Assembly (NCBI GenBank): GCA_938084675.1
Contig: CALKGM010000001.1
Location: 51,508-115,507, forward strand
Length of the DNA stretch: 64,000 bases
DNA from: Candidatus Poseidoniaceae archaeon
GTDB lineage: Archaea; Thermoplasmatota; Poseidoniia; Poseidoniales; Poseidoniaceae
Direction of reading: 5' to 3'
Part shown: one piece after another, positions 27,401-35,115 of the stretch
How the letters are laid out: every line of letters begins with the position of its first letter
Position numbering within the stretch: the stretch's first letter is position 1
The notes under the pieces: generated by a model
Told to the model about the DNA's origin: nothing
The model's database searches: none
What the model saw: only the letters and a program-made list of their open reading frames with translations
Program-made: the position numbers and the translations under genes

Positions 27401-30400
27401 AACGAGCGACGAAGTCATATCGGTCTTGGTAGTTGTCAGCACCCTTGTGGAGGACGTCAATCCAAAGTGAAACCTTGGAGATGTTTCCGCCGTTAGCGGT
27501 CGCACCGGAGATGTCAACGATAGGGTAGGTAACTCGAGCACCTTGTCCTGCGTTAACGTAGGGTGTGTAAACGTAATCACTGCAAACACCGTAGTTGTTA
27601 GGATATCCAGTTGAAGCATAACTTGGTGGGTTTCCGGCTCCGACCCATCCACTTTGTCCATTACTTCCTTCAGGAGGAGAGTAGACACCTTGGAATTGGC
27701 TGGCAGGGGAATAGTCTCCCCAATACTTGTACGGGTAGCGGGATTGATAGTATCCAGTTGGGGATACATCTTCGATGCTTTCCCAACGGAAACCAAATTC
27801 TTCAGGTTGTTCGTATCGGTCGAAACCACTTGTCTGACCCAGCCAATATCGATACATGTAGTAGTAGTATCCGTCTTGGTTCTGGTAGTTAGGGCCATAG
27901 TCGTAGCCGTAGTAGTTGCAATGCCATGAAGGAGCGCCACCAACACCACCGCTGTAGCTTCCAACATCAGAATTGCTGTTGATAGCAGGGTCGCTACTGG
28001 AGTAAGGGTAGTACCCTTTCTGGTCTCCGTCCGTGATGTTCCATGAATTACCACTGTCGTCAGTGAACTGAATGTTCATTCGGTCTGTGATGAAGTAATC
28101 CTTGGAATAGTAGGAGTTGTAAACCGGGTGAGCATTTCCACCGCCGTAAATTGAGTTTGCACCAACTTGGAGGTAGTTACCAGTTCCAAGATAGGTCGAC
28201 AAGTCAATTTCATAGGTTTCCCAACCTGCAGACATTCCTGAAAGGATTGTACTTCGGTAAATGGTTGGTAGTGACATTCCACCGTAAGCACTCACACCAA
28301 TGGTGTTCCCGTTGGCGGTGAAACCATCTACTTGAGGAGCGCCATTGTAGGCTTGAATTCCAACTGCGGCATTTTTCACAGTAATACCATTGATTGATCC
28401 ACCAGAATTTTGTACCCACAGGGCAGTTCCAGTTTGTCCGTTGTTGATGATTGAAGAACTGTCAATGTTGACCGTTCCACCGTCAATTTTCACGGTAGCC
28501 ATTTCGTCAGACGTTGCAGTGGAACCGTAAATAGTTCCGCTGTCCATCATTTGTAGTGTGGCTCCATTTCCAATCATTAAGCATCCCATAGTGGTTGTAT
28601 CGCAAGCGAGGTCTCGGAGAACACCGTTGTCAAGAACAAGAGATCCATCTTGGATGTCCATGTTCAATCCGTATGTAGGTGACACTGCACGAATAGTTCC
28701 GGGAGTGGCTTTTGTACCGTCATTTGTAACGGTCAATGAGCCCCCACTTTTGATGGTGATCACTGGTGTATTGGTGGATGTGCTTTGAACACGAAGGACA
28801 CCGCCATCCATGCGGAGGTGACATCCATCAATCATGATATTTTCAGTGATTGTAATCTTGGTGTCGTCCCAAGCAAAGGTATCTGTTGATGGCGTGTAGG
28901 CACCAGACAGATTGACGTTGTTTCGCATGGCGTTACAGTCAGTAGCAGGATCGTTGAACGTAATTGGAGCAGGCTCCAATTGGAGGTCCATGTGAGTTCC
29001 AAGCGTGAATCCTGCGCTGGGGTACCAAGCGCTTGCTAGAGTTGCGTCTGGGAAATTGTCCGGGTAGGTCTCATTCTGACCAGCAGACCCGAATGCACGG
29101 ATGATGTGGTCCTCGAAGAGGGTGTTATCACTGTCACCGCGAACAACCCAAACGCTGGAATTACCCAAATCGCTTGTTACTGCGCTGGTCCTGTGAAGTC
29201 CGACCTGGAACACTTCGTTCAAACTGGCGTCAACCAAAGAAGTGGTCACAACGTGGTTCGCTTTGTATGCGGGATTATTGGATGCATCCAATCGGAACAC
29301 ACGAACTGAGGCAAGTCCACCAAAGTAAACCATTGACGGATTGGAGCTCGATGATGAAACATCGATTGAACAACTTCCTGTGTTTCCGCTAGCGCCTGAA
29401 CAATCGTTTCCGTTCAAATCACTCGCAATCAAAACAATGTTGGTTCCAGAACGAGCCTTAGCCACATAGGGTCCAGAGGACGATGCACTTGTACTCGAGA
29501 TGGACGACTCTCCAACTGTTATGTGGGAGTTACGACCGTCGATTACGTGCTCCGTTGAAGAGCCGTGAGTGAAGGTTGCATCGCTCACCGTCATTGTGTT
29601 CTTGGAATTAGCACAGGAGGCAGAACTCTTGACTCGGTCAAGAGTTGGTGCAACCATGTCTACGCTCCATCCACAGCCTGTTAGAGTGAAGGAATCAGCG
29701 TCAAAGTCGTTCATTGTCAATACTTCAGAAGTGATGTAGTTTCCAGTGAGGGTGACTACATTTGCAGTAATCTCATCAAAGACACCTGGGTGAATCCTCT
29801 TCATTGTGAGGTCACCGCTGTTGATATCCATCATCTTCATGCTCGTACTCGAAGGACCGTTGCCGGTCTGTGAGTTACCACCAGGAATAATGTCCAGTGA
29901 TGTTGTCATGAGGTCCAAGCCATCAATGTGAATTGATTCCATTGCTGCGATTGTTGCGCTGGCGTATGCTTGTCCAGAGAACACCACGTTGTTGATGTAG
30001 ACATCACTGTCAACACCCGCATCCGAGGTGATTGCACTTCCTGCAGTCGAACCCGATGTTGTTGGGGAAGTGACTGTGACGTTACTTAGGAAGAGGTCTT
30101 CCAAGTCAACATCAACGAAGTTCACGTACGAATTGGTGAAACTCATGTTCTCCATGTGAAGGAGACCTGAACTTGAACCAGGAACGCTCATTACTGCACC
30201 ATCGGTTAGAGTACCGGCGGTGTTACAGTTGGTCACAGTTCCTTCTTTCAATACGGCGATTGTGTTTTCAGCGAAGTCGAAACATGAACCTGTAACACCG
30301 CTTACGGTGAAGTCATTCATGGTGACTGCTGTACCTTGTCCACTTCCGTGAGTGAAGACGGATCCTACGTTTTCAAAGGTCACATCACTCATGGTGAAGT

Positions 30401-33400
30401 TCCCAGTGTTACAGTCTGCGGTAGCTGAACCACAGGATGGTCCCGTTCCATCATGGCGACTTCCAGAGCGGAAGACTGAGTCGGTTGTGTTGTTGAAGTT
30501 TACATTCTTGAACACGTGGCGGTTATCGGTTCCACCGGTGGTGGTACAATCGTTTGTGAACGCCATTCCGAGCCAATCCGCACCGTTAATTCCGGTGAAG
30601 TTGATCGGAGCAGTTGCACTTCCGTTAGCAAAGAACTTGGTACATGCACCGTCAAAGGAAATACCCTTTCCGGATGCAATCTGAATTTCCACACCAGGCT
30701 CGATGGTCAAATCTGAGCTGACTACAAGATACTTGTTGGATGGATTAATTCGGATAGGGCTGTCAGTAAGGTCCCAATGCGGGTCTGCAGTAATATCAGC
30801 AGAGACATCGGTTCCCTTTCCTTCGTACGGCATAATACGGTAGTAGGTGGAACAATCTTGGTTGGATGTTACGAAGCAGTAGTAGTTGTTGTAAACAGTG
30901 TTGAACGGTGCAATCAAACCACCACGGGCATATGTACTTCCTTTGTAAGGTAGTTCTGGTTGATGCCATGTCCAAAGTGTTCGTTGTGTGTTTGTGTTAC
31001 CGTTGTCAAGGAAGAACATTGATCCTTGTCGGTTGATTTGCACACGGTCGTTGCTGTCGTCGCCGTCGTAAGTAGTTCCGAAGTAATCGAACTCAAATCC
31101 AGCAGGAATGTCGATGTTAGCGGAACACTGGTTTTGGTAACTGGTAAAGTAATACCAGCAGTAGTATGCATATGGTCGGCCATTCGAGGAGCCACTGAGT
31201 GCAGTGTTAGCGTTGGCCAATTCGACAAGTCCCTTATCGAAGGTCTCCCAACCGTCAGAGGTAGCACTTGTATGGATTCGGAAGTTACTGGTCGTTGGCG
31301 TGTAGCCTTGGCTGCTGTAACTGCCTGCCTTGTTCGAAATACTGTCACCCTTGTTACGGGTTTGGTCCATATATCCGATTTCCCACGATTCGTAGTTAGC
31401 AGAACATCCTGAATCATACTTGAATTCAATCTCGTTGGTGACATCGTAGAAGAGAGCCTGAACAGTACAATCGTAACCGTAGGTGTAGTAGCTCATGTCA
31501 TGCCATTCAACAGCGAAGATCTTGTTAGGGTCGCCTCGCTCAAATGAGTACGTTGAGGAAGTGTTGATGTTGATTCCAGCGGAGACCGTAGAAACGTCAC
31601 GAGCGGTGAAGTAGTATTCGACCGAGTCGTTAACTTCCAGATCTTCAATGTCAGCAGTCCATGTGCATTGCTTCAACGAACAATCTGCGCGAGCGTTACC
31701 TGCTTCATGGTCCATGACCGTTGAAACCCAGGTGCCTGCAGAGCCGCCGTCAGGCGTGATACGGTGATAGAGCGTTGGCCCAACACCGGGGTCAATACTG
31801 GTATTTACTCCACTTGCTGGGTCGCCACCATCAATGATGCCTACAGAGACCGTGCGTATCTTCGAGTGGGAGTCCGACATTCCGCTGTGAGTAAAGGTAG
31901 GCTTGTACGTGTCAGGCGTAGGTGCGACATTACCAACCTTGTAGGTGATATCGCCTGTACTGGCTTGACGCCCGTAATAGCCGCTACCCATTGCGAAGCC
32001 GCTCCAACGGTACGAGTTCTTGTTACCGTAGATCATGTAGTAAGCAGGAGTACATCGGTCGTAGCTGGTTGCTCGGTAGAAGTAGTACCAACCGTTTGTA
32101 GTGACACACATTCGGTTAGCGGTTGTGGAACTTCCAGTGCTGTTGAAATTAAACATTCCAAAGTCACCGGTGATGTCGCCAGGGATTGCAAACTTGTACG
32201 CCTTGGTGTAGGAACCGTAGGAGTACGAGAGTGTTGCGGATGAACCACCGGTCAACGGTGCCTCAATTCCTGTCTCTGTACCAATACCTACAGTTGCCCA
32301 TGCGTTGTCTGCACTGTCGTAAAGCATAACGAGGTTCATTCCAGGTCCGTTTTTAGCACCAACCTGAAGGTATCCGTTACCGTTGTTGTTCCATAGGTTT
32401 TGGTCACCCTTGTTGGTGTAGGCGTTCATTCCCCAGTAGCCGTAGGCTGGCTTATCGCTCCATCGAGCGAGCCAGTTTCCGTAGGTCGTGCTCGTTCCAG
32501 TGTAGAAACAAGAGGAAGTGCCTGTACCACATGCTGAAGTATCAAATTCAAAGTAATACTCATCATTGTCTGAGAAATAAGTCAATTGGCGGTCAAAGAA
32601 TCCACCAGCGTTCCAAGAACTGTAAGCCGTAACGTCAGTTGTCAAAACGGTCATTTTCTTTGAAGTGGTTGGAGCATTTGCAGGATCAACAACGTCAAAC
32701 TGGTAAGGAGTTGGTATGGATTGAGCTCCTGTTCGTGCAGGTTCGTATCCAACGTTTGCTCCGTTGCTTCCGGTGTTCAGGTCTTGATACTTCCAATAGT
32801 ACCGGAAGTCATCTCCAAACTCCACATTAGGAGTTCGGGCCTTGAAACGGCAATCTGTTGTTGTAGAACTGCATGTACCAATTGAAACAAGTTCACCTGC
32901 ATCAAATTGATTGTTGGAACCAAGACCATAGGATGTTGAAGCCCATGAAGTCCCTGCGTCAGTCGAGTAGTACAACTTGGGAGCGTTGGATGAGGTCGTA
33001 TCAATTCCGGACATATCTGACAACGAGATGAAGAATGTTCGCTCTCCTTCAAGGTATGAGTCAATTCCTGTGTAAGGCACATAATCGGAGGTTGGGGCAT
33101 CCGCATCTGTACCGCCAGTGTAGACGATTGCAAGATGGTAAACGTTCGATCCGCTAGAGTATCCGTATCGCAAGAGGCGGGAACCTGTGTAGGTTTCACC
33201 AATTCCGACGGATCCGCTTGAGGTCCCAGCGTTTCCAATAGCCGAGTTAATCAAGCCAATTCCACCGGTTGTTGAAGAACAAGCGGTAGCAGAGTTACAA
33301 AGTGTACCTGTCTTCCATCCAGTTCCACCAACCGAGATGGTCCCGGCTGTTGGAGAGTTCCAGATTGAAGAAATCACGGAACGCGCAGCTGTTCCACCGT

Positions 33401-34721
33401 AGTTTTGAGTTACATAACTCGGATTGATAGCGCTGGAACTGCAACTTCGTGTATTGATGTTAGAATTGTATCTGTTGTCAAGTCCACATGATTGCATGAC
33501 CTTGATGTTAACGCTAGCGCTGGAAGAGGCATAGGCGTAGTAGGAAATGTGTTCCTTCCATTGCATGCTCTGAATTGCAGCGCCCGTAGGGAGGGCGTTA
33601 CTTGATGTAAAGGAAACCTTATGCCAAGGGAGATAGTAGATGCTACTGTAATATTTGTACAAGTATCGAAGTGTGTTGTTGTAACAATATCCATAGTAGA
33701 TATAACAGTATCCACCCGTGCCGACATTGACCTTGAGCGTTGGATCAATTCCAACAGGGTAAACTCGGTCTTCAGAAAGGAGCCATGATGTCTCTACAAC
33801 AGTAGTGAGGATGACATCGGGGCCATAGACTTGAACGAAGAAGGTCCCGATGTATGGGTCTCCACCGCTCGCATCAATGATAACTGGAGTAGGGAGTTCC
33901 AAGAGAACTTCTCCGGTTTCGATGTTTCGGATGTGAAGTGCTTCGCTGGTTTGGAACACGTCTTCACCCAACTGGGTTTCGCCAGAGTAAAGGGCGTAGC
34001 CAGTAGGAATGCGAAGGCCTTCTGAAAGACCAAACCAAACTGCATTTTCATGGAGTACTGGTGCTTCTCGGACGACGAGGTTCTGCTTGACTTGCGTTGA
34101 GTCAACAGTGTAATCCAAGTCAAATCCTTCAGCGAGAGGGTATCGGATGACGTTTCCACCAACTTCAATTGCGCTCGTACTTGGAGCGGAGAAGTAAGGT
34201 TCCGGAGCAGTTCCTGTCTCATCAAGGGTCACCAGCATTGGATTCAATCCTGAAATTACTGGATCGACGCCCTGGTTAACTTGAACCATGATACCGCTAC
34301 CGGCTTCAGGTCCAAAATGAGTCACAAAGGTGTTCTCGGTAACACTCCAGCCTTCTGGCATTGCCTTGATGTTAAGATCAATGTTTTCCCAGGTGTTGTC
34401 ACTGCTACGGTAGTGCACTGGCTCTGTGGCAATCAATTGTGCAATGTTACCGTCCTCAGTAAGGTAGGCTTTGGTTTTCTCGTCTCTCATCCCTTGTAGT
34501 TCAAGCGATGGGTCATATTCGTAGTTGATCTCTTCGATTTTATCGGGGAGGCGGAAGAAGTCTTCCTCTCCAGTTGTGCTTGATTCAACAAACTCAACAT
34601 CTACACTGTCGTTGCTCATGTATCCACTCATTGGCATGAGTGCCATCAAAGCGCACAATAGCAGTGCAATTCCAATACCGCCGAAGACGGTCTTATTCTG
34701 GTTTTTCTTGTTTCCCAACAT
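20913..34721 (-). CDS. giant 4602-aa surface protein: signal peptide, DNRLRE/RHS-like N-terminal region, multiple right-handed beta-helix stretches, DOMON/CBM9-like domain, cadherin-like repeats, TM, C-terminal type IV pilin-like module
   Basis: Single uninterrupted ORF; signal peptide IGIALLLCALMALMPMSGYM; RHS/DNRLRE-like RVYPVGIDPTL; long parallel-helix-like repeats; C-terminal AVSPVIATILMVAITVVLSGVIYVW; GAGGTGA RBS upstream of ATG. Confidence 0.93.
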   Translation of the reverse strand: MLGNKKNQNKTVFGGIGIALLLCALMALMPMSGYMSNDSVDVEFVESSTTGEEDFFRLPDKIEEINYEYDPSLELQGMRDEKTKAYLTEDGNIAQLIATEPVHYRSSDNTWENIDLNIKAMPEGWSVTENTFVTHFGPEAGSGIMVQVNQGVDPVISGLNPMLVTLDETGTAPEPYFSAPSTSAIEVGGNVIRYPLAEGFDLDYTVDSTQVKQNLVVREAPVLHENAVWFGLSEGLRIPTGYALYSGETQLGEDVFQTSEALHIRNIETGEVLLELPTPVIIDASGGDPYIGTFFVQVYGPDVILTTVVETSWLLSEDRVYPVGIDPTLKVNVGTGGYCYIYYGYCYNNTLRYLYKYYSSIYYLPWHKVSFTSSNALPTGAAIQSMQWKEHISYYAYASSSASVNIKVMQSCGLDNRYNSNINTRSCSSSAINPSYVTQNYGGTAARSVISSIWNSPTAGTISVGGTGWKTGTLCNSATACSSTTGGIGLINSAIGNAGTSSGSVGIGETYTGSRLLRYGYSSGSNVYHLAIVYTGGTDADAPTSDYVPYTGIDSYLEGERTFFISLSDMSGIDTTSSNAPKLYYSTDAGTSWASTSYGLGSNNQFDAGELVSIGTCSSTTTDCRFKARTPNVEFGDDFRYYWKYQDLNTGSNGANVGYEPARTGAQSIPTPYQFDVVDPANAPTTSKKMTVLTTDVTAYSSWNAGGFFDRQLTYFSDNDEYYFEFDTSACGTGTSSCFYTGTSTTYGNWLARWSDKPAYGYWGMNAYTNKGDQNLWNNNGNGYLQVGAKNGPGMNLVMLYDSADNAWATVGIGTETGIEAPLTGGSSATLSYSYGSYTKAYKFAIPGDITGDFGMFNFNSTGSSTTANRMCVTTNGWYYFYRATSYDRCTPAYYMIYGNKNSYRWSGFAMGSGYYGRQASTGDITYKVGNVAPTPDTYKPTFTHSGMSDSHSKIRTVSVGIIDGGDPASGVNTSIDPGVGPTLYHRITPDGGSAGTWVSTVMDHEAGNARADCSLKQCTWTADIEDLEVNDSVEYYFTARDVSTVSAGININTSSTYSFERGDPNKIFAVEWHDMSYYTYGYDCTVQALFYDVTNEIEFKYDSGCSANYESWEIGYMDQTRNKGDSISNKAGSYSSQGYTPTTSNFRIHTSATSDGWETFDKGLVELANANTALSGSSNGRPYAYYCWYYFTSYQNQCSANIDIPAGFEFDYFGTTYDGDDSNDRVQINRQGSMFFLDNGNTNTQRTLWTWHQPELPYKGSTYARGGLIAPFNTVYNNYYCFVTSNQDCSTYYRIMPYEGKGTDVSADITADPHWDLTDSPIRINPSNKYLVVSSDLTIEPGVEIQIASGKGISFDGACTKFFANGSATAPINFTGINGADWLGMAFTNDCTTTGGTDNRHVFKNVNFNNTTDSVFRSGSRHDGTGPSCGSATADCNTGNFTMSDVTFENVGSVFTHGSGQGTAVTMNDFTVSGVTGSCFDFAENTIAVLKEGTVTNCNTAGTLTDGAVMSVPGSSSGLLHMENMSFTNSYVNFVDVDLEDLFLSNVTVTSPTTSGSTAGSAITSDAGVDSDVYINNVVFSGQAYASATIAAMESIHIDGLDLMTTSLDIIPGGNSQTGNGPSSTSMKMMDINSGDLTMKRIHPGVFDEITANVVTLTGNYITSEVLTMNDFDADSFTLTGCGWSVDMVAPTLDRVKSSASCANSKNTMTVSDATFTHGSSTEHVIDGRNSHITVGESSISSTSASSSGPYVAKARSGTNIVLIASDLNGNDCSGASGNTGSCSIDVSSSSSNPSMVYFGGLASVRVFRLDASNNPAYKANHVVTTSLVDASLNEVFQVGLHRTSAVTSDLGNSSVWVVRGDSDNTLFEDHIIRAFGSAGQNETYPDNFPDATLASAWYPSAGFTLGTHMDLQLEPAPITFNDPATDCNAMRNNVNLSGAYTPSTDTFAWDDTKITITENIMIDGCHLRMDGGVLRVQSTSTNTPVITIKSGGSLTVTNDGTKATPGTIRAVSPTYGLNMDIQDGSLVLDNGVLRDLACDTTTMGCLMIGNGATLQMMDSGTIYGSTATSDEMATVKIDGGTVNIDSSSIINNGQTGTALWVQNSGGSINGITVKNAAVGIQAYNGAPQVDGFTANGNTIGVSAYGGMSLPTIYRSTILSGMSAGWETYEIDLSTYLGTGNYLQVGANSIYGGGNAHPVYNSYYSKDYFITDRMNIQFTDDSGNSWNITDGDQKGYYPYSSSDPAINSNSDVGSYSGGVGGAPSWHCNYYGYDYGPNYQNQDGYYYYMYRYWLGQTSGFDRYEQPEEFGFRWESIEDVSPTGYYQSRYPYKYWGDYSPASQFQGVYSPPEGSNGQSGWVGAGNPPSYASTGYPNNYGVCSDYVYTPYVNAGQGARVTYPIVDISGATANGGNISKVSLWIDVLHKGADNYQDRYDFVARSGNNPASLGEYVRESGTALFKNGQIIGSDVGIDIGGGYAAGVFENIDITAPTTAGVYVTGSSAASSSNINVTGGDYGVLAGTSASGRFDLQNVDFENQNLAGIYYLKDLNTAFSGTITGAQGPALKYGLNTNRDIALSGLSIGQNGVGIESLGSSNFVLKDVELNNTKDVVISGSSTMDFIEGDLNVSTVEVTGTGLFSRMREVDITVTANVTSGGTTTTEDVSGTNVVLKDGDGVVTGMAETDTNGVASDLTFVTQNVDAGSCSAVCNLSLSGYTAVTVATIDYFYTSSADNADFRYAFEPMTLTNTPGNTDSIDLVETFDSRICYRYTSTSYIQQNACSTLGTGSTRTYSNGLVEYGYYYTISGNDIAGDTVMFDTPFIYLQGGTHNWNGTNIISTSSYTFDNANRFYPRYNQEVNLWMHNTNVTATAVSDQGEMQGFQIGYQYYSMNLDMDRSTISGVASIWGTIGYGTYNEHELDHFRITNSTLTHFKGYTALTNAIQNTDICVQLNGGEESLIYNNTFYDCGSAIQLERSPYYYSHTASELGADNVTIDSNKFYDGGEIADVWLYSSSQADGTIITNNEFNPNGGRAVSVYSGKVTDLLIQDNTIVGSKNAISINTVSNFTVHNNTIGGISDPSSTGIQVFKSTGDVTNNTLVDADGGIYLSEMRSPPAPTNSLCSISSSGYRTSDSCTFNIASGKSADVNLGTDNWGYEISITIDKPDGSTDTWGTYSFSSNTEYLPLKSYSDAGAYTLTVRDSYGDGGATINVLESTGGSSGYAGPDISGNTVGLSAGRVSPNAVGITALSCDGVTILSGTNTITLGDNAIVIDDCDFSDEGSTLIGSGDTSTIGIVADDTNRFLNLDGTTISGYAIGLTKENGDLSMIGGTDITGTDYGVHVESTSVTAINAAVDGGSTGTGLYVVDSSDVWVYPMDASGLIGVHIDNTPFRWDGGTSDATTAIYVEDSIGSVENLTWSASTTQINAGPRSHVTSIGNTLLSSAITIDSTSVIDEANLLSIETTHLGDLPQDEVALLVTSTDDERASYVSTSFQPETMSVDGSNEDWVGGNALNPSGYAMPGKMSGDGTDDFLVTYVEGDSLYMGMTGSDLTSSDVLIYISVDGSGSDVGYNGLGGAHNLPFSANYVLWADSDSSYDLYSYGFLGWSRSTLSTANIDADFSTSLGEISIPWSRIGGMPSQIDIVAIVQQETTADITTVHPSQTLDQTATLQNLTKFMTVELDHDDLMTGNLNDEVLVYRSYKGVATAGAAKNYDIMLKTPAECAYDWATIEDVSMATNVAFDDSYTAGAGDTTDVRATVDIQRACPVIDTEATTAPSDGLSSFDKDEDSSAFTFSLTNLVDDVQDAEIDLDWVVTEGTLVAFDNVLIDWAQNGQDVTITPLADQFGTVVFSFEVTDSNGLSDSHNITYTVNNVNDKPVICNNDRVATDCMPIISEDGSFNNILPEGFGTHTKFLGDVSNATRSYIRDMANEQSPSRQTYTWGASIPSTCEAFTVDVVNNELTITENTANEKGGTCMVTLSLSDDGAENTDAETFDVAFSVSPVNDAPVIRNWDAANGTTIVNKANLPINQAWKLVMTEDDTNEDNLTFDLSAIKADVDHDMDDLLWTVESTDQCTYSNYFTTTIIGDDLVFDLIEDAATDVPNEQRDYLNNGGIHQIPPTGSSYCEITLVLRDTPTAPIVDGEYNTHIPNYDTALMPIAAYEQGVATKTIGVKVTNVPEQVPDYAFDGVTGFSFNGVTNVMTGTYIPVTVTIDGAGDPGPYRYDHMLAVTYHSDGHTDIEQTRYYDVPDYNSAVKLTEDVYVTRDTTHVWVEMDVLTCLDNPCDLTKSTTERFIADNPASHYRVINGVQSDEPWSAPGRYGQDATASSIRRPLLEDSNWCNNVMTSLPTADPCNAADQDTADTTFLATAQDIPTVVDTVGASAVPSFAPSIIAVAMAGLFVSLLTFSSRRADEEDEEVVERIEEDETAVSPVIATILMVAITVVLSGVIYVWASSLAETDVKGVPRITFQMEDVNGVDADEGHWRISVMNAQTALATQAVEVRVIYQNSTGGQSVVTVNLAESAGVYGFNPANSDAFVTFVDSVDRDGNRSISTFNSGDTIFVRTHAPDGTPLTGVTITITYAPPNGNGAELTKWSNLAFNKKA

Positions 34722-35032
34722 AGGTCATTCACCTCATACGGACTGTATGCAGTGCGTCCCACGATTTACACCCCTTATAGGAGTTGGGGTGCATATCATT
34801 TGAAAACGAAATTGAACCGGCCCTTATGACCCTACAATAGCATCCAATGTCGATTCCAAAAATTACCTAAATTATGCCGGAAAATAACACAAAAGTTTAC
34901 GTCAGATTTCGTAAATCGCATTCTCGCAGATCTACCCGAAATGGGAGCTTGCACGGGTCCATTTTACCCTGAACAGCCACCATGTAAATATCAAAATGAA
35001 GCGGGTAAAAAATGAGTTTGAAAAGGCCAGAA

Positions 35033-35050
35033 GGGCCGCCGAAGCGGCCC
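35033..35050 (-). terminator. stem-loop GGGCCGC-TTCG-GCGGCCC (UUCG tetraloop on the minus strand), T-rich tract further downstream
   Basis: 7-bp perfect stem after the stop of the 1048-aa surface gene; minus-strand TTTTTT lies a short distance downstream. Confidence 0.65.
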
Positions 35051-35115
35051 TCCCAGCGTTGTCCATCCTGCACGTTTGAGGATGGAAGGTGCTGTAGGTT
35101 CAGCTTGTGCTGAGA

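Noticed and set aside
27311-28054. 247-aa Thr-rich minus-strand ORF within the giant gene
   Set aside because: Shifted-frame shadow of the repetitive Ser/Thr/Gly-rich giant protein; no start signal or domain.
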